Assembly: GCA_013214425.1 (NCBI GenBank)
Contig: JABSPN010000013.1
Span: 1-11,761, forward strand
Length of the DNA stretch: 11,761 nt
Source: Flavobacteriaceae bacterium
GTDB taxonomy: Bacteria > Bacteroidota > Bacteroidia > Flavobacteriales > Flavobacteriaceae
Direction of reading: 5' to 3'
Below the pieces are notes generated by a model. The model was not told the DNA's origin. It made no database searches and saw nothing but the letters and a program-made list of their open reading frames with translations. The position numbers were made by a program, and so were the translations under genes. Positions 1 through 6,600 of the stretch are shown here, piece by piece. How positions within the stretch are numbered: the stretch's first letter is position 1; every line of letters begins with the position of its first letter.

Positions 1-392
1 GTTTAAACAACAGTATGTGGAGTGAAGTTCCAGCTGTTCAAGTCATCGCCTGGCGTATGTTAAATAGAATGCGTAAAGAAGGGTGGCCACAGGATTTACT
101 GGACATGATGTACTTAGAAGAAGAGCTCTTAAACTGGGCTACTGCGACTGGAGAAGGTGAAGATAATGAAGACAAAATAGTACATAAAGATTGTAATGGT
201 AACATTTTAAAAGATGGGGACTCAGTAGTTCTTATAAAAGATTTGGTAGTAAAAGGCGCTAATTTTACAGCAAAAAGAGGCGCACCAGTGCATCGAATTT
301 CTTTAGTTTGGGATAACGCAGAACAAATTGAGGGAAAAGTAGATGGACAACATATAGTAATACTAACTCAGTTCGTTAAGAAGACGAAGTAA
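1..392 (+). CDS. PhnA domain-containing protein (YjdM/PhnA family), 5' end cut by window
   Basis: The reading frame is open from base 3, upstream of the first visible ATG (15), with residues LNNS before MWSEVPAVQV, so the true start lies outside the window and the ATG at 15 is internal. Flavobacterial members of the family have an N-terminal zinc-ribbon-like part with paired cysteines, which would be in the missing portion. What remains is a conserved helical linker (AWRMLNRMRKEGWPQDLLDMMY) followed by the C-terminal PhnA domain, a small SH3-like barrel recognised by the pattern D-x-NGN-L-x-DGD-x-V-x-LIKDL-x-VKG and ending in QFVKK. The family is named from the E. coli phn region, but the protein is not needed for C-P bond cleavage and its role is unsettled. 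No other phn gene is visible here. Transcription ends at the hairpin 96 bases downstream. Confidence 0.9.
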   Translation, partial: LNNSMWSEVPAVQVIAWRMLNRMRKEGWPQDLLDMMYLEEELLNWATATGEGEDNEDKIVHKDCNGNILKDGDSVVLIKDLVVKGANFTAKRGAPVHRISLVWDNAEQIEGKVDGQHIVILTQFVKKTK

Positions 393-487
393 AAGTTCAT
401 TATCATAATTGTCTAACTTGACTTTTTGGACAAAATATTATTAACGATTAGCCAAACTCGTTCAATAAGTTAGTCTGACAATTCGAT

Positions 488-517
488 AAAAAAAGCCGCT
501 CAATGAGCGGCTTTTTT
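488..517. terminator. Bidirectional intrinsic terminator between convergent genes
   Basis: An A7 run (488-494), then GCCGCT (495-500), a CAATG loop and AGCGGC (506-511), then T6 (512-517). The full inverted repeat is GCCGCTCA/TGAGCGGC around one base. With A and T tracts on opposite sides it works on both strands. It serves the PhnA-domain gene (+) and the aldehyde dehydrogenase gene (-), whose stop codons are at 390-392 and 571-573. Confidence 0.93.
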
Positions 518-523
518 ATTTTT

Positions 524-550
524 AGTCATTCTGAACTTGTTTCAGAATCT
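524..550. repeat. REP-like intergenic palindrome
   Basis: TTCTGAA (529-535) and TTCAGAA (541-547) form a perfect 7-bp inverted repeat around a CTTGT loop, flanked by GTCA on the left and TCT on the right. There is no T tract, so it is not a terminator itself. From memory, the same short palindrome recurs in intergenic regions of many flavobacterial genomes, which suggests a REP-like dispersed element. Copy number cannot be tested here. A possible diverged copy lies at 3516-3541. Confidence 0.55.
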
Positions 551-570
551 TAACTTTAAGGTGACCTAAC

Positions 571-2124
571 TTATAAATCAAACTTAATCCCTTGTGCTAA
601 CGGTAAGTCTGTTGTATAGTTAATTGTATTTGTTTGTCTTCTCATGTAGATTTTCCAAGCATCAGATCCAGACTCACGTCCACCACCTGTTTCTTTCTCA
701 CCACCAAAAGCTCCACCAATCTCAGCTCCAGAAGTACCAATATTTACATTAGCAATTCCACAGTCAGATCCAGCATGTGATAAGAAACGCTCAGCTTCTC
801 TTAAGTTATTGGTCATAATTGCAGATGATAATCCTTGTGCAACGCCATTTTGAACATCAATAGCATTGGTTACATCTCCTGAATACTTTAATAAGTATAA
901 TACTGGAGCAAATGTTTCATGTTGTACGATTTCAAAAGAGTTATTTGCTTCAGCAATTGCTGGCTTGACATAGCAACCACTTTCGTATCCTTCTCCTTTA
1001 AGTACTCCACCTTCAACAACTATATTACCTCCTTCTTCTTCTACTTTCTCTAAAGCAGCTTCATACATCTTAACAGCATCTTTATCGATTAACGGACCAA
1101 CATGATTGTTTTCATCTAATGGATTTCCGATTCTTAATTGTCCGTAAGCATCAACGATAGCATTCTTTACTTGATCGTACATTGACTCATGGATGATTAA
1201 TCTCCTAGTAGAAGTACAACGTTGCCCTGCAGTTCCAACAGCTCCAAATACAGCTCCAATAACAGTCATCTTCACATCAGCATCTGGAGTGACAATGATC
1301 GCATTGTTTCCACCTAATTCTAATAATGATTTTCCTAAACGCTCACCTACAGTTTTAGCAACAATTTTACCCATTCTTGTAGAACCTGTAGCAGAAATCA
1401 AAGGAATACGTTTATCCGTTGTCATATACTCACCTACCTTGTAATCTCCTGTTACAATACAAGAAATCCCTTCTGGTAAGTTATTTTCTTTTAATACCTC
1501 AGCAATAATATTTTGACAGGCTACTCCACATAATGGCGTTTTCTCCGATGGTTTCCAAACACATACATCACCACAAATCCAAGCTAAAGCAGTATTCCAT
1601 GCCCATACAGCTACTGGGAAGTTAAATGCAGAAATAATCCCTACAACTCCAAGCGGGTGATATTGCTCATACATTCTGTGACCAGGTCTTTCAGAGTGCA
1701 TTGTTAATCCGTGTAACTGTCTTGATAATCCAACAGCAAAATCACAGATATCAATCATCTCTTGTACTTCTCCTAAACCCTCTTGATAAGATTTCCCCAT
1801 TTCATAAGAAACTAATTTTCCTAAAGGCTCTTTAACCTCTCTTAATTTCTCACCAAATTGACGTACCATTTCTCCTCTAACTGGAGCTGGCATAGTTCTA
1901 AAAGTTTTGAATGCTGAAGTAGCAGCTTCCATTACTTTCTCATAATCTTCTTTTGAAGTTGTTCTAACTTTTCCAATTAATTCTCCATCAACTGGCGAAT
2001 ACGATTCAATGATCTCTCCATTAGAAAAATTGGTAGAACCTGTTGATGTTCCATCATTTATTTCTTGTAAGCCTAATTGTCCTAAGGCTTCTTTCATACC
2101 GAAATCAGTTGCTACTGCTGACAT
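571..2124 (-). CDS. ALDH7-family aldehyde dehydrogenase, probably L-aminoadipate-semialdehyde dehydrogenase
   Basis: A complete 517-residue NAD-dependent aldehyde dehydrogenase, normal length for the ALDH7 (antiquitin/AmaB) family. Visible catalytic residues are Asn168 in AFNFP, Lys191 in KPSEKTP (cofactor binding), Glu269 in LELGG (general base), the nucleophile Cys303 in GQRCTS, and Glu403 in ETFAPV. The ALDH7-type signatures are QEGLGEVQEMIDICDFAVG (about 114-132) and the C-terminal block NIGTSGAEIGGAFGGEKETG. Known members oxidise alpha-aminoadipate semialdehyde (in equilibrium with piperideine-6-carboxylate) to 2-aminoadipate in lysine degradation; substrate here is inferred from family. 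Cytoplasmic, with no signal peptide. The start at 2124 follows an A/T-rich leader with no Shine-Dalgarno sequence, as is usual in Bacteroidota. No other lysine-catabolic gene is adjacent, so it is probably monocistronic, ending at the shared terminator at 488-517. Confidence 0.93.
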   Translation of the reverse strand: MSAVATDFGMKEALGQLGLQEINDGTSTGSTNFSNGEIIESYSPVDGELIGKVRTTSKEDYEKVMEAATSAFKTFRTMPAPVRGEMVRQFGEKLREVKEPLGKLVSYEMGKSYQEGLGEVQEMIDICDFAVGLSRQLHGLTMHSERPGHRMYEQYHPLGVVGIISAFNFPVAVWAWNTALAWICGDVCVWKPSEKTPLCGVACQNIIAEVLKENNLPEGISCIVTGDYKVGEYMTTDKRIPLISATGSTRMGKIVAKTVGERLGKSLLELGGNNAIIVTPDADVKMTVIGAVFGAVGTAGQRCTSTRRLIIHESMYDQVKNAIVDAYGQLRIGNPLDENNHVGPLIDKDAVKMYEAALEKVEEEGGNIVVEGGVLKGEGYESGCYVKPAIAEANNSFEIVQHETFAPVLYLLKYSGDVTNAIDVQNGVAQGLSSAIMTNNLREAERFLSHAGSDCGIANVNIGTSGAEIGGAFGGEKETGGGRESGSDAWKIYMRRQTNTINYTTDLPLAQGIKFDL

Positions 2125-2164
2125 AATTTTTTAACTTTTAAATTAAGTATTGTTAAATTCACTG

Positions 2165-2194
2165 CGAAAGTACTACTTATTTTTTGAAAATTAA
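2165..2194 (-). promoter_or_regulatory. Possible Bacteroidota-type promoter of the aldehyde dehydrogenase gene
   Basis: Read on the minus strand, TACTTTCG (2172-2165) resembles the -7 element TAnnTTTG of the Bacteroidota sigma-70 factor and lies about 40 bases upstream of the start codon. The -33 position, 19 bases further upstream, reads TTA (2194-2192) instead of the consensus TTG. The -7 match is fair and the -33 match is weak. Confidence 0.35.
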
Positions 2195-2367
2195 ATAGTT
2201 AGATTTCCAAAGAAATTGGATTTAATTAGAAAAATTACAGAACTTTTTATTACCTTTAAATCATCCATTGGATAAATCCCTATAATTACCTTAATTTTAA
2301 AATATGCTATGTTTTGAACTCAATCCCCTGAGAGCAAGACTATATTCTATTTATTAATAACTAAACA

Positions 2368-3444
2368 ATGAAAAAAATATTATACTTATTCATCGTATCA
2401 TTATTACTATTCTCTTGTAAAGAAGAAGCGAGTCAAGAAGTTGAAAATACTCCTGAAACCAAAAAAGAGGAAACAACTTCCAGAACTGGGCGAATTGCCT
2501 TAGTGATACACGGGGGTGCCGGAACCATTCTTAAAAAGAACATGACTCCTGAAAAAGAAGCAGCCTACAAAGCCAAATTAGAGGAGGCTTTAAAAGCAGG
2601 TTACACAGTTCTGGAACATGGAGGCTCTAGTTTAGATGCAGTTGAAAAAACCATTCATGTCATGGAGAACTCACCCTTATTTAATGCCGGAAAAGGAGCT
2701 GTGTTTACGAATGCTGAAACCAATGAATTAGATGCTTCTATCATGACAGGTCATGATCTCAATGCAGGGGCTGTTGCGGGAATCACAACAATAAAGAACC
2801 CTATATCTGCAGCCAGAAAAGTAATGGAAGAATCTGTTCACGTGATGTTATCGGGAAAAGGAGCTGAAGCCTTTGCTGAAGATCGGGATTTGGAATTAGT
2901 CGAGCCTTCTTACTTTCATACCGATAACCGATTCAAAGCATTGAAACGAATTCAGGAAAAAGAAAAAACAGAATTGGATCACGATGAAAAAGTGTCTTTT
3001 TTCGATCCAGAAATTAACGATTCAAAATACGGAACAGTAGGCTGTGTGGCTTTAGATAAAAACGGTAACATTACAGCAGGAACCTCAACGGGCGGAATGA
3101 CCAACAAACGCTGGGGAAGAATTGGAGATTCTCCAGTAATCGGATCAGGAACTTATGCCAATAATAAAACTTGTGGTGTGTCTAGCACAGGACACGGCGA
3201 ATACTTTATTCGCGCTCAAGTTGCTCATGATATTTCTGCCATGATGGAATACAAAAACGCTAGTTTACAAGAAGCGTCAACAGAAGTAATTCACGACAAG
3301 TTAACCGAAATGGGAGGTACTGGGGGAATTGTTGCCCTTGATGCCTCTGGGAATATCGCTATGGAATTTAATACTGCCGGAATGTACCGAGGATATATCG
3401 ATACTAAAGGAGAACTCTACATAGGAATTTATAAAGAAGAATAA
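2368..3444 (+). CDS. Isoaspartyl peptidase / L-asparaginase lipoprotein (Ntn-hydrolase, plant type)
   Basis: 358 residues. The N-terminus is a lipoprotein signal peptide ending in the lipobox LFSC, with the lipidated Cys17, then a short acidic linker (18-40). The catalytic domain begins at IALVIHGGAGT (43-53). The chain is expected to cut itself at Gly222-Thr223 (KYGTVGCVALD), making Thr223 the nucleophile of the beta subunit. Substrate-site residues typical of the family are visible in STGGMTNK (240-247), RIGDSP (251-256), SSTGHGE (272-278) and GGTGG (316-320). Family members hydrolyse beta-aspartyl dipeptides and L-asparagine. The E. coli homologue IaaA is cytoplasmic, whereas this one should be membrane-anchored outside the cytoplasm. 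The KEE triplet right after the cysteine resembles a Bacteroidota surface-export signal. The next gene, 162 bp downstream, is also a lipoprotein gene on the same strand, and no strong terminator lies between them. Confidence 0.93.
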   Translation: MKKILYLFIVSLLLFSCKEEASQEVENTPETKKEETTSRTGRIALVIHGGAGTILKKNMTPEKEAAYKAKLEEALKAGYTVLEHGGSSLDAVEKTIHVMENSPLFNAGKGAVFTNAETNELDASIMTGHDLNAGAVAGITTIKNPISAARKVMEESVHVMLSGKGAEAFAEDRDLELVEPSYFHTDNRFKALKRIQEKEKTELDHDEKVSFFDPEINDSKYGTVGCVALDKNGNITAGTSTGGMTNKRWGRIGDSPVIGSGTYANNKTCGVSSTGHGEYFIRAQVAHDISAMMEYKNASLQEASTEVIHDKLTEMGGTGGIVALDASGNIAMEFNTAGMYRGYIDTKGELYIGIYKEE

Positions 3445-3515
3445 TCCAAATTAATGATCCGTTATAATTTATACACTTTTGTCCTGCTGAATGAATTTCG
3501 TTGTCCCATTAACCA

Positions 3516-3541
3516 GATCTGAAAACACTTCAGAGTGATGT
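3516..3541. repeat. Possible diverged copy of the REP-like palindrome
   Basis: TCTGAA (3518-3523) and TTCAGA (3529-3534) form a 6-bp inverted repeat around AACAC. The reverse complement of 524-550 begins AGATTCTGAAACAAG and goes on TTCAGAATGA; this site reads AGATCTGAAAACAC then TTCAGAGTGA, so the two align with a few substitutions and short gaps. It lies between the asparaginase and macroglobulin genes and has no T tract, so it is unlikely to be a terminator. Confidence 0.35.
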
Positions 3542-3606
3542 CAAAAAATTGTAAAGATCACCCCCTATAATTACTAAATTAAATATTCATTAAAAAGCAC
3601 ATTAAA

Positions 3607-6600
3607 ATGAAAATCAAAAAAGTTTTACCCTTGTTAATGCTATTTCTTTTGGTAATAGCGTGTAAAAAGAAGTCTGGGGAGTCTGGAGCAGAAGTCTCAA
3701 ACTTTTATGAATTTAAAGAATACATTTCTGATGTCTCTTCTGGTTTAATTTCCAGAAAATCGGATGTGAGAGTTGTTTTGGCAACACCCGTTGAAGCCTG
3801 GTCAAACGACCTGGTGTTAGATTCTGATTTACTATCAGTTTATCCAAAAGTAACAGGTAAATTAATTGCCTTAAACAACAGAACCATTGCCTTTCAGCCA
3901 GAAAGCGAATTTAAAAGTGATACCGAGTATGTCTTTACCCTAAACCTGAAAAAAATTCAGAAGACAGAAAAAGACTACGAAGAATTCACCTTTAAAGTAA
4001 AAACGTTCAAACAGGATTTTACAGTCATGACCAACCAATTACAATCTTATAGTAGAGATTGGCAATACTTGATTGGTAATATAAGAACCAGCGATGTCAT
4101 GACTTTGGAAACGGCTAAAAAACTCATTCGAGTAAAGCAAAAAGGAAAAGCCCTAGCCGTGAAATTTGATAACGAACCAAACGATACGCAGTTTTTCACA
4201 TTTACCATAGACAGTATCCAACGTTTTGAAGATGATTCAGAAATTGAAATATCATGGGACGGAACACCTATTGGTATCGACAATAAAGAAGAACTAAACT
4301 ATAAGATTATTGGGAAAAATAATTTTCAGATCATCAAGGCTGAAGTAGCCGAAGGAAAAGAACAATATCTGGAAATCAATTTTTCTGACCCGCTTAAAAA
4401 GAACCAAACTTTTGACGGATTAGTAACCATAGAAGGTGTTTCTAAACTACGTTATAGTGTAGACGGAAATATTTTAAAAGTGTTTGCCAATAAAACACTC
4501 AAAGGATCTTTACAAGTAGAAGTGTTTCAAGGAATAACAAGCTTGGAAGGTTATAAACTAAAATATCCTTTTTCTGAACAAGTAGCTTTTGAACAGCAAA
4601 AACCCGAAGTAAAACTATTACAAAGCGGAACAATTCTACCCACTTCAAATAATCTAAAATTTAATTTTGAAAGTGTCAACCTTAGAGCTGTTGATGTCAC
4701 CGTTTATAAAATCTATAAGAACAACATTCTTCAATTCCTTCAGGAAAATGATATAAATGGTCAAAGCGAATTAAAACGAGTAGCAAGACCTATCGCTAAA
4801 AAAACAATTAATCTTGAAAAGAGAACGTCTAGCAATCTAAGCAAAAGAAACGCTTTTGCTGTTGACTTAAAAAAGATTATTAATGCTGACCCAGGAGCAA
4901 TTTATAGAATTGAGTTATCCTACAAACAAGCTTATTCCATTTACAAGTGTGAGAATGCTGTTGCTGCCGAAGAAACAATTGAAGAAATAGATTATGATGA
5001 GGAAGATGTAGAAGACAGCAATTGGGATTATGGCGGATACTATTACTATAATGATTATTACGATTACAATTGGAGAGATCGTGATAATCCTTGTACTGCA
5101 TCTTATTATAGAAATAAAAAAGTAAGCGCTAATATTCTGGCTACTAACTTGGGAACTACAGTTAAAAAAGGATTGAACAACTCTTATTTTGTAGCTGTTA
5201 GTGACATTGTTAGCACACAACCCGTTTCAAATGCTAAAGTAGCCTTCTATAACTATCAGCAACAATTATTAAGCGAAACTGCTACAGATGAAAAAGGATT
5301 CGCCCTTTACGATGCACAAAAACCAGCCTTCTTTGCTATCGTTAGTAAAGCAGGACAATCGACTTATGTAAAACTAAATGATGGAGGAACTTTATCGGTA
5401 AGTAAGTATGATGTTTCAGGAGTAAGACTGAAAAAAGGAATCAAAGGATTTATTTATGGTGAAAGAGGCGTTTGGAGACCTGGGGACACATTGTTTTTAT
5501 CATTTATGCTGAATGACAAAGCCAACAAGTTACCTTACGGACATCCAGTAAAAATGGAATTATCAGATCCTTATGGAACCATCATTCACAGAGCTATACA
5601 AACCGATGGTTTAAACAACCTGTATACCTTTATTGTTCCAACTGATGAAAATGCTACCACAGGAAACTGGAATGCAAAAGTAAGTGTTGGAGGTGCTATC
5701 TTTAATAAGTCGATCAAAATAGAAACGATTAAACCAAATCGTTTAAAAATCAAAGCTGGTTTTGATGAAGAAATTATTACTTCAGCAAAATCTGTTAATG
5801 GAGACCTAGAAGTGACCTGGTTACATGGCGCTATTGCCAAAAACCTTAAGGCTGATATTAACGTCAAGTTCCATCAGCAGAACACCACTTTTAAGGCTTT
5901 CCCAAGCTACGAATTTGATGATCCTGCCCGTACCTTTAATTCTGAAGAGATGACCATTTTTGACGGTCGAATAGACGGAGAAGGGAAAGCTACTTTTAGA
6001 GTAGATCCACAATTAAGCGATCAGGCACCTGGAATGCTTAAAGCTTCTTTTGTGACTAAAGTATACGAGAATGGAGGAGATTTTAGTACCGATGTGTTCT
6101 CAAAAACCTATTCTCCATATGAGAGTTATGTAGGATTGAATACACCAAAAGGGGATCGGGCTAGAAACATGCTTTTAACTGATAAAAAACACACTTTTGA
6201 TATTGCAACGGTAAATGAAAACGGAAAGCCAATTGCTGTTAAAAATCTTGAAGTGAAAATTTATAAAGTCAACAGAAACTGGTGGTGGAATGCTTCTAAT
6301 GCGAATCTATCTCAATACAATGGAAGTACCTATAGAGAAACTGTGTTTACCACTAAAGTCAGTACCAAATCAAACGGAAAAGGGTCGTTCCAATACGAAT
6401 TAAAATATCCAGATTGGGGACGTTTTCTGGTTAGAGTTATTAATCCTGAAAGCGGACATGCAACAGGAAAACTCATCTTTATCGATTGGCCTGGATGGGC
6501 GGGGAAAGCCAGAAAAGGGGATCCTTCTGAAGCGAATATGTTAGTCTTTGCTGCCGATAAAGAAAACTACAATGTAGGTGATCAGGCGAATGTAGTGTTC

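Noticed and set aside
2308..2316. TATGTTTTG as a -7 element for the asparaginase gene.
   Set aside because: It has one base too many compared with TAnnTTTG and no TTG at the right distance upstream.
3549..3579. Possible promoter (TTG, then TACTAAAT) before the macroglobulin gene.
   Set aside because: The -7 part matches the Bacteroidota TAnnTTTG element only at TA and one further T; too weak to annotate in A/T-rich DNA.
4880..5220. Two minus-strand ORFs opposite the Asp/Tyr-rich part of the macroglobulin.
   Set aside because: Low-complexity complement of GAT/TAT-rich codons gives long His/Asn- or Ile-rich frames by composition alone; the plus-strand frame is secure.
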